64,000 nucleotides of DNA, from NCBI GenBank assembly GCA_913058265.1, contig CAJXPQ010000003.1, positions 248,001 to 312,000 of the forward strand. The letters run 5' to 3'. This document shows positions 43,483 to 52,555 of this stretch, piece by piece. The stretch comes from an uncultured Oligoflexia bacterium (GTDB lineage Bacteria > Bdellovibrionota > Bacteriovoracia > Bacteriovoracales > Bacteriovoracaceae). Below the pieces are notes generated by a model. That model was not told where the DNA came from and ran no database searches. It saw only the letters and a program-made list of their open reading frames with translations. Position numbers and translations under genes: made by a program. How positions within the stretch are numbered: the first letter of the stretch is position 1; the number at the start of each line of letters is the position of its first letter.

Positions 43483-44913
43483 ATGAGTAAAGCGATATTT
43501 TGGTTTCGAAGAGATTTACGTTGGGAAGATAATATTGCCTTGGCCCGTGCATGTCATGATTGTGAAAGTGTTTTTCCTATCTTTATCTTTGATGAAAATA
43601 TTTTAAATAAACTGGATAAATCAGATCATAGAGTGAACTTTATTTTACAAACTATTCATAGATTAAATGATAAGTTTCCAATATCGGTATACTTTGGTAA
43701 ACCGATTGATGTCATCGAAAAGATTATTAAGCAACATGATGTTCAGCAGATATACTGTAATAAAGACTATGAAGACTATAGTCTGAAGCGAGATTCTCGT
43801 GTTGAGAAAATGTTAACTAAGTACCAAGTTAAGTTACATAGCTTTCATGACCATCTTACTCATGAGCCAACTTCTCTGACCACTCTCCAGGGGACTCCAT
43901 ACAAGGTCTACACACCATTTAAGAATAAGTGGCTTGAGTTAACCTCAAATAATATGGCCCGGATTGGTGAGTTTAAATTAAAGCCCAAGAAAATGTCTCA
44001 AGACCTATTGAAAGGTTGCATGAAGAATCCACAACTAAAGGACATTGGTTTTACTTCTGCTAGTATCCCACTTCCAGAGCTAGATCCAAAAAAGATGTTT
44101 AAGAACTTTAAGCCTTCTATTAATAGCTATAAGGATCAACGAGACCTACCATCCCTAGACTCCACTTCTAAACTTTCTGTACACTTGAGGTTTGGAACTA
44201 TATCCCAAAGACTGATGTTCCGTTATCTCTATGAAAATGATTTACAAGGCTCAACTTGGGCCAGTGAGTTGATATGGAGAGAGTTCTTTTCCTATTCACT
44301 TTTTCATTTTCCACACTCTGAGAAAAGTGAGTTTAATCTTAAGTATACAGATATTCCTTGGGACAAAAATACAAAAAATCATAAGGCCTTCGTTACAGGA
44401 CAAACTGGTTATCCTATTATCGATGCAGGCATAAGAGAGCTCCTGGGCACTGGATATATGCATAATCGTGTCCGAATGGTTGTGGCCTCTTTTTATACTA
44501 AAAATTTATTACTTGATTGGCGAGTAGGTGAGAAGTTCTTCGCTAAGTATCTCTATGATTTTGATAAAACTGCAAATGTGGGGAATTGGCAATGGGCCAG
44601 CTCAACCGGATGTGATGCTCAACCATACTTTCGCGTTTTTAATCCAGAGTCTCAAGCACTGCGATTTGATAAAGAAGCGATTTACATTAAAAAGTGGTGT
44701 CCTGAATTACGAGATCTTCCAGCAAAGCTAGCTATATCTCCATATAATATAAAGCCAATTGATGAAGCTTTGTATGACTTTAAGGTTGGTAAAAACTATC
44801 CAGAACCTTTAGTTGATTTAAAGGGGACGCGGGTTCGAGCTATTGCTCATTTTTCCGAATATGTGTCGAGGAAAGATGCTCTTGATCATGGTTCCCCAAA
44901 AAAGAAATCCTAA
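43483..44913 (+). CDS. phrB: CPD photolyase, class I
   Basis: 476 residues, the length of E. coli PhrB (472). N-terminal photolyase domain (FWFRRDLRWEDNIAL) for the antenna chromophore; C-terminal FAD-binding domain with WASELIWREF, the active-site turn GTGYMHNRVRMVVASF, and NWQWASSTGCDAQPYFRVFNP, which holds the tryptophans of the electron chain. It repairs cyclobutane pyrimidine dimers using blue light. The end overlaps by 74 bases the end of the opposing NadD-like gene. Confidence 0.92.
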   Translation: MSKAIFWFRRDLRWEDNIALARACHDCESVFPIFIFDENILNKLDKSDHRVNFILQTIHRLNDKFPISVYFGKPIDVIEKIIKQHDVQQIYCNKDYEDYSLKRDSRVEKMLTKYQVKLHSFHDHLTHEPTSLTTLQGTPYKVYTPFKNKWLELTSNNMARIGEFKLKPKKMSQDLLKGCMKNPQLKDIGFTSASIPLPELDPKKMFKNFKPSINSYKDQRDLPSLDSTSKLSVHLRFGTISQRLMFRYLYENDLQGSTWASELIWREFFSYSLFHFPHSEKSEFNLKYTDIPWDKNTKNHKAFVTGQTGYPIIDAGIRELLGTGYMHNRVRMVVASFYTKNLLLDWRVGEKFFAKYLYDFDKTANVGNWQWASSTGCDAQPYFRVFNPESQALRFDKEAIYIKKWCPELRDLPAKLAISPYNIKPIDEALYDFKVGKNYPEPLVDLKGTRVRAIAHFSEYVSRKDALDHGSPKKKS

Positions 44914-45403
44914 GGGCGGGAACAACACTCTCTAAATGTTTGATTTGTTTATTTTTTACCTCGTCGTTATCCAATCTAGATGCGACGTAGATGCTACTTA
45001 AAAGAGTCAAAAGCTCTTTCGATTTATACCATTTATCGATGCTCATGAAGCTATCGAAGCCCATGAGTAATGAGAGCTTCATCTTTGGGTACTTTTGTTG
45101 AACTTCAACGATCCAATTGTAAGTAGGATTTGGCTTATTCTCCTTAGAAAAACCTAAGTAAATACCCGCACTATGCTCTTTTGCAATCTCTTGTAATTGA
45201 CTCTCACTTGTAAGCTTTTCATTAAAGTCAGTCACCTCTTTGAAGGGATTGTGATCTGGGATAATAATAATAATAGTTGTCTTTGATGCAAGCTTAATAC
45301 AGTTTGTATGTCCTTTGTGCCAAGGATTGAAACTGCCTCCGAAAAATATAATTTCTGCTTCGTTCTCTAGTTTATTTTCTACAATATATTTAATAAGGCT
45401 CAT
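44840..45403 (-). CDS. NadD-like nucleotidyltransferase
   Basis: 187 residues. Nucleotidyltransferase motif GGSFNPWHKGH (T/HxGH type), MGFDSFMSIDKWYKSKELLTLL (the family's G-x-D-x7-W block), and C-terminal LSSTHIR (ISSTxIR). This is the pattern of nicotinate mononucleotide adenylyltransferase, which makes deamido-NAD, but a related nucleotide substrate cannot be excluded. It overlaps sfsA by 4 bases and so is translated after it; its 3' end lies inside phrB on the other strand. The symbol nadD is withheld because no second copy can be ruled out. Confidence 0.78.
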   Translation of the reverse strand: MSLIKYIVENKLENEAEIIFFGGSFNPWHKGHTNCIKLASKTTIIIIIPDHNPFKEVTDFNEKLTSESQLQEIAKEHSAGIYLGFSKENKPNPTYNWIVEVQQKYPKMKLSLLMGFDSFMSIDKWYKSKELLTLLSSIYVASRLDNDEVKNKQIKHLESVVPALRISFLGNHDQEHLSSTHIRKNEQ

Positions 45404-46098
45404 AGCTCGACCTTTATCTTTCTAACGACACTGATACTCTCTGGCGTCAAGCTAGATTGGTAGGCGAGTATTTCTACGCCACCTTTATCAGCTTCTCTTA
45501 ATAGTTTTCCATACTCTGGATCAATATGATCCGCAGGCTTAAAGACACTGACATCCTCTCTATTTACTATATAGAGCATGGCGGCACCGAGACCACTCTC
45601 TTTAATTTTTAGGAGATCTTTTAAATGCTTCTGACCTCTTGTCGTAACTGAGTCTGGGAAAAGAACTATCTCTCCATCGCCCTTAAGTGTAACATTTTTA
45701 ACTTCTACATAAGTATCTTTTAGGCCTTCTTGCTGAAGAAGAAAGTCAATTCTTGAATCATATATTTTTTGCTCAGGAATGATAGTTGAGTAATCACTAA
45801 GTTCTTTAATCACTTTGTTCTCAAGAGCTTCTTTTACGAGTTTATTAGTCATTGAGGTATTAACAGATATAAGGGTCTCGCCATTATTAGTCATCTCTAG
45901 GGTATATTTGAGTTTTCTTTTAGGATTGTTATTTGGAGTAAGCCAGGCTTCTTGACCCGGCTCCCAGCAAGTAGTCATGCTGCCGGTATTTGGCACATGT
46001 GCTACTACTAAGGTTCCATCTGGGAGCTCTATATCTGATAAAAATCGCTTATAACGCTTATGTATAATTGCCTTGATCAGTTTTGTTTTAAATTCCAT
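45400..46098 (-). CDS. sfsA: SfsA family nuclease-like protein
   Basis: 232 residues. The full SfsA pattern is present: opening KRYKRFLSDIELPDG, HVPNTGSM, the nuclease-like centre DSRIDFLL..YVEVKNVTL (D-x11-E-x-K) and FPDSVTTRGQKHL. SfsA was named for sugar fermentation stimulation; the fold predicts a PD-(D/E)xK nuclease or DNA-binding protein. It heads a two-gene unit with the NadD-like gene. Confidence 0.9.
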   Translation of the reverse strand: MEFKTKLIKAIIHKRYKRFLSDIELPDGTLVVAHVPNTGSMTTCWEPGQEAWLTPNNNPKRKLKYTLEMTNNGETLISVNTSMTNKLVKEALENKVIKELSDYSTIIPEQKIYDSRIDFLLQQEGLKDTYVEVKNVTLKGDGEIVLFPDSVTTRGQKHLKDLLKIKESGLGAAMLYIVNREDVSVFKPADHIDPEYGKLLREADKGGVEILAYQSSLTPESISVVRKIKVEL

Positions 46099-46148
46099 AG
46101 CAGTAATATAACAAAGTATTACTTAATCGAAAATAGCTGAAATCCGAT

Positions 46149-46547
46149 CTAGATTTTAAATTTCGCCATTCTTACAAAGGCCGCATCTGCATTAAGCTTG
46201 ATCTCTTTAATTACACTTTGATCAATAACGATCTCGAAATCTGTCATTTTATCCTCAAGTTGTATTTTTTGTATCTCTTTATTATTGATATTAATTGTTA
46301 GAGTTGAATCCTCACTGATGGCCTGAGCTCTTATTGTAAGTTTTCTAAACTGGTCTTGGTTAACTTCTCTAATAAGATCTTTGGTTGAGATATTTAGCTC
46401 ATCACCGTCGTATAAGTAGCTATTAATTTTATGAATTGCTTGATGTCCTGTATGGGCCTGGCCCATATGCATAGGTATTAGAAGCATAAAACTTAGTACG
46501 GTTTGTAAAAGTAAGATGTTTAAAAATGATTTCTTTGTATTTTGCAT
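46149..46547 (-). CDS. Small exported protein of unknown function
   Basis: 132 residues. A hydrophobic N-terminal segment (FLNILLLQTVLSFMLLIPMHMGQAHTG) with a signal-peptidase-like end (GQAHT). The mature part has no Cys; it looks beta-rich (IRAQAISEDSTLTININNK). No SD of good strength except a GGGGAAATT 5' of the ATG. It stands apart from sfsA. Family not recognised. Confidence 0.65.
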   Translation of the reverse strand: MQNTKKSFLNILLLQTVLSFMLLIPMHMGQAHTGHQAIHKINSYLYDGDELNISTKDLIREVNQDQFRKLTIRAQAISEDSTLTININNKEIQKIQLEDKMTDFEIVIDQSVIKEIKLNADAAFVRMAKFKI

Positions 46548-46740
46548 AATTTCCCCATTGTCTTGAACATTCCCTGTTATATAAATGTATAAGCAACTAT
46601 TATGCCAAAATAGTATAAGCTAATATTGCATTAAGAAGTATTTTGGTCTATGTTAAGTACCTGTTAATACATAGAGAATTATGGTGAATTACTTTATGCC
46701 TAATATTGGCAAAGCCTCTTAAACAGTGTGTTTTGGCCCT

Positions 46741-46779
46741 AGTGTCACAATGTACCCGAGTTAAAAGCTAAAGTGTCAC
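46741..46779 (+). promoter_or_regulatory. Direct repeat upstream of citrate synthase
   Basis: AGTGTCAC occurs at 46741-46748 and again at 46772-46779, 31 bases apart (three helical turns), 58 bases before the gltA ATG. The spacing suggests a regulator bound twice on one face. Confidence 0.35.
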
Positions 46780-46836
46780 CACAAGCTTCCGATAAGATAC
46801 AAAATAGAGAATTTGAATATTGCATAAGGAGTTAAT

Positions 46837-48093
46837 ATGTCTAAGTCAGCAAAGCTGGAGTTAGGTGAAGTAGTTATTGAGTTACCAATCATAGAAGGAA
46901 CTGAGGGTGAAAGGGCGGTTGATATCTCTAAGTTGAGAGCAGAGACTGGTTTTATTACCTACGATAACGGGCTTGGTAATACCGGCGCTTGTTTATCGAA
47001 CATAACCTTCATCGATGGTGAGAAAGGAATTTTAAAACATAGAGGCTATGATATTGAGGACCTCTGTGAAAATTCGAGTTTCTTAGAAGTCTCATACTTA
47101 CTCTATAATAATAGATTGCCATCTAAAGATGAACTGGCTCAACTCAAGGCTCAAATAAAAGAGAAAAGTACAATTCCTGATGGTATCAACTCTCTAATAA
47201 AGTCATTCCCAAAAGAGGCACACCCTATGGGAATAGTCTCTGCTGCAATGGTTGCTTTATCCGGACATTATCCGCATTTACTAGATCCTGACTTATCAGA
47301 TGAGCAAAAATCTGAGATCTTCCCTCTGATGCTAGGTCATTTAAAATCGATCTCAGCAGCTGTCTATAGACACGGTAAGGGCTTTGACCTTATTCAATCA
47401 GATTCGAGCTTAGATTATACTTCAGACTTCCTCTATATGATGAATGGTGAGAAGCCTAACGAGGATGTAGCAAAGTCACTAGATGTTCTACTCATTCTCC
47501 ACGCTGATCATGAGCAAAATTGTTCCGCTTCTACAGTTAGAGTTGTTGGTTCATCGAAAGCTAATTTGTTTGCTTCAATCTCTTCTGGAATTGATGCGCT
47601 CTGGGGACCACTTCATGGTGGTGCCAATCAAGCAGTACTTGAAATGCTAGAGGCGATTCAAAGCGATGGTGGCGGCTATGAAAAATTTATTTCTAAAGCA
47701 AAAGATAAAGAAGACCCCTTTAGACTTATGGGGTTTGGACATAGAGTTTATAAAAACTTTGATCCAAGGGCTAAAGTTATTAAAGGCTACTGTGATACAA
47801 TCTTAGAGAAACTGAATGTACAAGATCCTATGTTCGATATTGCTAAAGGTCTTGAGAGTACTGCTCTTAGTGATGAGTACTTCGCCAAAAGAAAACTATT
47901 CCCTAACGTGGATTTCTATTCGGGAATAATCTATAAGGCACTTGGTATTCCTACAAATATGTTTACTGTTATGTTTGCTCTAGGAAGACAACCTGGCTGG
48001 ATAGCTCAATGGAAAGAGATGATTGAGTCTGATGGTGCAAGAATCACTAGACCAAGGCAGATTTATCAGGGTAAGACTGACGAAAAACTATAA
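46837..48093 (+). CDS. gltA: Citrate synthase
   Basis: 418 residues. Catalytic His in HADHEQN and in GPLHGGANQ, and the Asp region in GFGHRVYKNFDPRAKV are present, together with PGWIAQWKEM. The N-terminal strand domain (LELGEVVIELPIIEGTEG) and the length mark the hexameric type II form of Gram-negative bacteria, which NADH can inhibit. It makes citrate from oxaloacetate and acetyl-CoA. AAGGAG is 5 bases before the ATG; a terminator follows. Confidence 0.95.
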   Translation: MSKSAKLELGEVVIELPIIEGTEGERAVDISKLRAETGFITYDNGLGNTGACLSNITFIDGEKGILKHRGYDIEDLCENSSFLEVSYLLYNNRLPSKDELAQLKAQIKEKSTIPDGINSLIKSFPKEAHPMGIVSAAMVALSGHYPHLLDPDLSDEQKSEIFPLMLGHLKSISAAVYRHGKGFDLIQSDSSLDYTSDFLYMMNGEKPNEDVAKSLDVLLILHADHEQNCSASTVRVVGSSKANLFASISSGIDALWGPLHGGANQAVLEMLEAIQSDGGGYEKFISKAKDKEDPFRLMGFGHRVYKNFDPRAKVIKGYCDTILEKLNVQDPMFDIAKGLESTALSDEYFAKRKLFPNVDFYSGIIYKALGIPTNMFTVMFALGRQPGWIAQWKEMIESDGARITRPRQIYQGKTDEKL

Positions 48094-48118
48094 AGTAATT
48101 ATATTAAATACAAAAAAA

Positions 48119-48149
48119 GCCCCCAACAATAATTTGGGGGCTTTTTTTT
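48119..48149 (+). terminator. Rho-independent terminator after gltA
   Basis: Stem GCCCCCAA / TTGGGGGC, 7-base loop, eight T; an A-run in front makes it usable on both strands. Confidence 0.92.
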
Positions 48150-48273
48150 GTAAAAAGAGAAAAACTATATTTTACTCTCAAGTGAGAGTATCAGAGCTTT
48201 TAGGTGTATCGGCGAACGACTTAAGTATATCTTTATAGTTAATTAATAAGGATTTACTACTTAGGAGAACAAA

Positions 48274-48534
48274 ATGAAATTACGATTTTTAGGATTATTA
48301 ATGCTTGTGAGTTTTTCTTAATTTGCGAGCTCGTGTGATGATGATTACAGCCAAACATGTTTTGAAGCAGAGATTGTGAAGATTGAACAGACTGCTTCTG
48401 CATGGATTTACACACAGTGTACTAATCTTATTGAGAATAATGCTATTTATGAAGTGGGCTCTAGAGAGTTCAAGGATTTTGTTTCAGACTGTCAATATAG
48501 TGTTTATGAGGCAAAATTAAAAATAAATCGATAA
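48274..48534 (+). pseudogene. Lipoprotein gene interrupted by a stop in the signal peptide
   Basis: AGGAG precedes the ATG at 48274. The reading frame gives MKLRFLGLLMLVSFS, then TAA at 48319-48321, then continues open for 70 codons as FASSCDDDYSQTCFE and on to a TAA at 48532. FASSC is a lipobox, so the intact protein (about 86 residues, five Cys in the mature part) would be a small lipoprotein. One base change (TAA from TTA, CAA or GAA) explains the loss. Everything else of the gene is intact, so the lesion is recent or a base-call error. Confidence 0.75.
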
Positions 48535-48571
48535 GAGAGAAACACTGCAAGTTAGAGGAAGTAAGGATAGG

Positions 48572-49516
48572 TTATTTAAGGATATTTGTATGTAATAATT
48601 TCTTTATGCACTGAAGTGGCTTTTTGAAGTTACCTTTATTAAAGTGTTCTTCGAATTCAACCCATCGATTTAAAGCATTACTCATATTAAGTTCATCATC
48701 AGGATGTATCAAGTGGCAAAACTGATCTGCAATAATAAAGAGTGCATTTATTTGTGAAATTGAAGTAGGAGACTTTCTATTTGTAGAAAGTTGCTCCATA
48801 GAAAACTCATGATGGTTAGAAATAATATCTGAAATTTCAAATGGAATGGATGTGCTTGTTTGAAGGTGAGTAACCATAGTTTCTATATGAGATTTGTATA
48901 TTTCTTGTTCATCCCAATTTAAAAAATTAATATCATTTTCGTTTCGGCTTAGTTCCAGTAATATATTATCCGTTAAACTTAAATCGTGAAGAATTCCGGC
49001 ATAGGAGAGTTTCGTTGTTACATCTTGGGCTTTCCAATCCATCTCTTTCGCAATAAGGCACGATATAAATGATACTAAAACAGAGTGTTGACTAAGGTAA
49101 TTACCAGTTTTAAAAATGCTATCAATATATGTCGATAAGGCCTTATCTTTACGTATTTCTTCTAAGCACTCCAATGAGATGGCCTGAATATTTTTTGCTA
49201 CAAGTGGAGAGATGCCAAGTATGTCAATTAACTCTTTAATTAGTTCTGCTCTTCGAATTGCTCCAACATCAACTCTATTCAGCAACAAATATTCCACTAA
49301 TTTGGTGTAGTCTTGGACCTGGCAATAGAAATTAGTAATTTCTTTTGCCAGGTAGTTTGATGTTAAGGCTTCAAGTGTGTCTTCACTCTCATTATAAATT
49401 TTGATATACTTTATACTTGATAATTTTATGTATAGATCTACAGGTACTTCGTTAATGGACTCTAGTAAGTTGTAACTAACTCTTGACCATGAATATTTAT
49501 TTTTAATTTGAACCAT
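48572..49516 (-). CDS. HD-domain (HDOD/HD-GYP-like) protein
   Basis: 314 residues. The second half has an HD-type set: QHSVLVSFISCLIAKEM (first His), YAGILHDLSL (the HD pair), SHIETMVTHL and ISNHHEF, in the order of HD-GYP phosphodiesterases, but GYP itself is not there. The N-terminal 130 residues are of unknown type. It could be a degenerate cyclic-di-GMP phosphodiesterase or a nucleotide-sensing regulator. Monocistronic on the minus strand. Confidence 0.7.
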   Translation of the reverse strand: MVQIKNKYSWSRVSYNLLESINEVPVDLYIKLSSIKYIKIYNESEDTLEALTSNYLAKEITNFYCQVQDYTKLVEYLLLNRVDVGAIRRAELIKELIDILGISPLVAKNIQAISLECLEEIRKDKALSTYIDSIFKTGNYLSQHSVLVSFISCLIAKEMDWKAQDVTTKLSYAGILHDLSLTDNILLELSRNENDINFLNWDEQEIYKSHIETMVTHLQTSTSIPFEISDIISNHHEFSMEQLSTNRKSPTSISQINALFIIADQFCHLIHPDDELNMSNALNRWVEFEEHFNKGNFKKPLQCIKKLLHTNILK

Positions 49517-49689
49517 TTTATTTGCCTTGTTAATGCGATATTATTTTAGCATAAAGTACTAATGGAATATATCTAATTAAGTTTTAGGCATAGTACTATT
49601 AATATTTTCTTAATATAGATTTAGTCTGAAACCCTGAGCTGTTTTAATAGTTTCTCTTGCTTCATATCAATAGAATTCTAGATTACTGG

Positions 49690-50670
49690 CTACTTAAACT
49701 GAACTTTACGAACGATATAATAGATTAACAATGTAGATGTAACAATCAGAATTGATTTTATATAGTCAAAGTAGCCAAGCTCGAGAATTACAAGTGCAGT
49801 CATATATTGAGCGATAATTATGAAATAAATCCAATTTTTTAATATCTTTTTACTGACCCTAGTTAAGATATAGCTACCTAATGGGGCAAATATAACAACA
49901 ACCGGTATTGAATAGGCCAAGTAATGAGAAACTTTTAGAATAGATTGACTTGAAGCAACATATGTAAAGTTCATAATAGTGAGGAAAGTAGATACGAACG
50001 CCATCTGTATCACTGATGTTGCAGTCGCTGACTTCATATCTTTACCCAATCTGGTGGCAAGATAGATAAAGAGTAAAAAATCAGCACCACTACCAATTAT
50101 TGAGCTTATAAGCGCTCCTGAAATAGAGACGGCACTAATTATTAAAATCTCTGTGAAATTTTTGGAGAGAACTCTCTTTTCCTCAGTGGTAGTAATTCTC
50201 TCTTTTATATAGAAGAGAATAATTCCATTTCCAAACCAGAAGGATGCAAATATTAGTTTTAAGTTACTTAAGGCCATATACTCCTTTAAAAAAGGACTTA
50301 ACAAACATGTGAGTAAAGCTATGGGTATTGTGAACTTTAATACATCAAACTTAATCTTATCTTTAAAGTGAATATATAAGAAAATACTTGCGGAAGTCAT
50401 ACCAAAGCTTTGAATTGCTAGGCTATAAATACTCGCAAGTTCCGCTAGCTCTGTTAAAAGATATGACATAACGGGAAATGCCACAATACCTCCACCTAGA
50501 GGAGAGGATCCGGCAACTAAAGATCCCATCAGCATAGTCGGGATAATGAGTAAATATTTTGAAATTTCCCATAAATCTATTTGAGTAAGCAGGTAGCAAG
50601 ATATCAATAAGGAGAAAATAATAAATATAATCAAGGGAAGATTTTTCTTTTTAGTACTCTGAAATCTCAT
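49690..50670 (-). CDS. TauE/SafE (TSUP) family permease
   Basis: About 326 residues, eight to nine helices. LIIPTMLMGSLVAGSSPLGGGIVAFPVM is the typical TSUP repeat (G-x2-G-x5-GGG-x2-P), and a second half repeat SGALISSIIGSGADFLLFIYL follows. These permeases carry sulfite, sulfoacetate or other organic anions. The chosen ATG has AAGGA 4 bases upstream; a TTG at 50700 and an ATG at 50682 also lie in frame. Confidence 0.85.
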   Translation of the reverse strand: MRFQSTKKKNLPLIIFIIFSLLISCYLLTQIDLWEISKYLLIIPTMLMGSLVAGSSPLGGGIVAFPVMSYLLTELAELASIYSLAIQSFGMTSASIFLYIHFKDKIKFDVLKFTIPIALLTCLLSPFLKEYMALSNLKLIFASFWFGNGIILFYIKERITTTEEKRVLSKNFTEILIISAVSISGALISSIIGSGADFLLFIYLATRLGKDMKSATATSVIQMAFVSTFLTIMNFTYVASSQSILKVSHYLAYSIPVVVIFAPLGSYILTRVSKKILKNWIYFIIIAQYMTALVILELGYFDYIKSILIVTSTLLIYYIVRKVQFK

Positions 50671-50756
50671 ATATTCCTTCATTATGTAAATTTTACCCAA
50701 AGTCTTTACTATCTAAAGTATTTATAATATTTTAGCTAAAAATGATGGAGAATCCT

Positions 50757-51065
50757 ATGAAAACTGTAATGCTTTTATTATCGCTTATGATATTATCTTC
50801 AACAGCTTTTGCTCAGTATGTTAATACTTCTTGGCAATATCATCCTGTGAAATGTCCAGCTCAAACAGTTTGCCCAAATGGGAGTGTTATTACATGTCAA
50901 ACTGTTGGTTTCAATTACGGAAATGCTCCGAGAAATTATAACAATATGTGTCGTTCAAGAGTCGTTCCTGGGTATTCAGTGCACTGTCAGGGTTATGCTG
51001 ATCAAGTAGATATTTACGGACGTATTATTTTTGTTTCAGCAAATATCCCAGTTACTTGTTACTAG
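50757..51065 (+). CDS. Small exported cysteine-rich protein
   Basis: About 102 residues with signal peptide MKTVMLLLSLMILSSTAFA. The mature part has six Cys (KCPAQTVCPNG, TCQTVG, MCRSR, HCQGY, final TCY), probably three disulfides. GGAGA is 9 bases before the chosen ATG; upstream ATGs at 50742 and 50745 exist. It overlaps by 14 bases the end of the opposing pseudogene. Family not recognised. Confidence 0.75.
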   Translation: MKTVMLLLSLMILSSTAFAQYVNTSWQYHPVKCPAQTVCPNGSVITCQTVGFNYGNAPRNYNNMCRSRVVPGYSVHCQGYADQVDIYGRIIFVSANIPVTCY

Positions 51066-51776
51066 TGTCATTCTTTAGAAAGACTAAGTAATTTAGTTTT
51101 CCTGCGTCTTGATTCTTCTTGAATAGTGGAAGTAGTATTTGGTATTTTTCTTTATGCTTATGCTTATGCTTATGCTTATGCTTTATATTTAAGTAATGAG
51201 ATATTGAAAATTTACTAAGCCCCTCAGTAAGTAACTCCATTACAAATTTATTATTTCCTGTGAGATTTATTTGGTAAGCTAAGTTACTTAATACGATTGC
51301 ATCAACTTTTTTCTAAATTTAGTGAAGTGATCAAGGACTTTAAGCTACCAAAAGATGTAACTTCAGAAAAACGAAGTCTGTTTTTAATCATTGTCTTCTG
51401 GTGAGAGTAGTCACCCTTGATGATCCCAACTTTCAACTTCGTTATCTTTATATCATGATCTTTTTTTTATATAAATTAAGGGATAAGTTCTGTAGTAATG
51501 GGTAAGGAGTAATAATTGAATTTGAAATTAAGTCTTCGTTTGAGATCTTACCTGCAAGTGCGTCAAATGATCCGTCTTTTATACGCTGGTTAATCTCTTC
51601 TTCTGGTAAATATTCAAAAGTAATCGAGATTCCTGCTTCTTTGTATATTACCCCAATGACTTCCCGGTTATACCTTTCAAGTAACTCCGATTGAACTGTT
51701 TTTGGGGCAAGAATAGTAAAAGAATATACCTCAGTAATTAGGATGAAAAGTAGAGCAGGTACGAGTAAACTCTCAT
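51052..51776 (-). pseudogene. Periplasmic solute-binding-protein gene with frameshifts
   Basis: Three reading frames joined in order give one protein: LLVPALLFILITEVYSFTIL..ELLERYNREVIGVIYKEAG..IKDGSFDALAGKI, then KVGIIKGDYSHQKTMIKNRL, then KVDAIVLSNLAYQINLTGNN and on to the stop at 51052. This resembles a family-3-type solute-binding protein (LAGKI, KVGIIKG and DAIV are at the expected spacings). Frame changes fall near 51770, at a T8 run (51461-51468) and at a T6 run (51307-51312). It begins right after bfr. Homopolymer slips could be natural or sequencing error. Confidence 0.7.
51152..51181. repeat. Five tandem copies of TTATGC
   Basis: Perfect hexamer repeat inside the solute-binding-protein pseudogene; on the minus strand it reads Lys-His repeats (KHKHKHKHKHK). 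Units of six keep the frame, so copy-number change would only lengthen this stretch. Confidence 0.95.
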
Positions 51777-51777
51777 A

Positions 51778-52260
51778 TTAATTCACTGTATCTGGCTCCA
51801 TTTGTGCCATGATAAAGTTTTGCTCACCAACTTTCTCGTATAAACCAAGTTGAGTCTCTAACCAGTCTAAATGCTCTTCTTCTGATGCAAGGATTGATGC
51901 GAATAAGTCTCTTGAAACAAAATCACCCTCATCTTCACATGTTTTAATATGAACTTTTAGAGCAGGAACTGCTGCATTTTCAACTGCTAAATCAGACTCC
52001 ATAACTTCTTTTACATTCTGTCCAATACGGATTTTATGAAGTTTTTGAACATTTGGAAGTCCTTCAAGAAAAAGGATTCTTTTAATTAATTGGTCAGCAT
52101 GCTTCATTTCATCAATAGAAGCCTCATACTCTAGCTTACCAAGTTTTTCTAGGCCCCAATCTTGAAGCATTCTTGCATGTAAAAAATATTGATTAATTGC
52201 TGTTAATTCTTTTGCTAATATATCATTAAGTGCATCTATAACTACTTGACTACCTTTCAT
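51778..52260 (-). CDS. bfr: Bacterioferritin
   Basis: 160 residues. All ferroxidase ligands of bacterioferritin are present: E18, E51, H54, E94, E127 and H130; Met52 is the haem ligand. It forms a 24-mer shell that oxidises and stores iron. It lies 85 bases after the stop of bfd, which releases iron from it, and probably shares the bfd promoter/operator. Confidence 0.95.
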   Translation of the reverse strand: MKGSQVVIDALNDILAKELTAINQYFLHARMLQDWGLEKLGKLEYEASIDEMKHADQLIKRILFLEGLPNVQKLHKIRIGQNVKEVMESDLAVENAAVPALKVHIKTCEDEGDFVSRDLFASILASEEEHLDWLETQLGLYEKVGEQNFIMAQMEPDTVN

Positions 52261-52345
52261 ACTTTATCTCCAGTTTAAATTTTCAAATCATTGTAATTCA
52301 ATCGAGGTGGATTTAACAAGGGCCTGTAGTTAGAATAGAGTGAAT

Positions 52346-52534
52346 TTATTTGGAATTATCTTTATTATGAGGCGAAGTAGGAGAGTTTTGTAAATACTGA
52401 AGAGCATCTTGAATACAAGCACCACAGTCTGAACCAAGTCCAAGATTTTTACACATATCGTTAAAGCTTTTAGAAGTTTTGTTAGCTTCTTCAAGTTGTT
52501 TATCTGAAATGGCCTTACATATGCAAACGTACAT
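52346..52534 (-). CDS. bfd: Bacterioferritin-associated ferredoxin, Bfd-type [2Fe-2S]
   Basis: 62 residues. Cys4, Cys6, Cys37 and Cys40 form the C-x-C...C-x2-C cluster site of Bfd-like proteins, with a further Cys28. The partner of bacterioferritin: it passes electrons that reduce and free stored iron. GGGAG is 6-10 bases before the ATG. It is first in the unit with bfr and has its own operator 30 bases upstream. Confidence 0.9.
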   Translation of the reverse strand: MYVCICKAISDKQLEEANKTSKSFNDMCKNLGLGSDCGACIQDALQYLQNSPTSPHNKDNSK

Positions 52535-52555
52535 TATAGTTCTCCCAACCTTGAT

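Noticed and set aside
48174-48189. ACTCTCA-AG-TGAGAGT inverted repeat as operator
   Set aside because: Short arms and about 85 bases from the pseudogene start with no promoter seen; could be chance.
51152-51181. Hexamer repeat as a CRISPR or origin iteron
   Set aside because: Units are six bases without spacers and lie in a coding remnant; no DnaA boxes or cas genes are near.
51052-51240. 62-residue Lys-His-rich protein as a real gene
   Set aside because: It is the third frame of the solute-binding-protein pseudogene; its start has no SD and its composition comes from the hexamer repeat.
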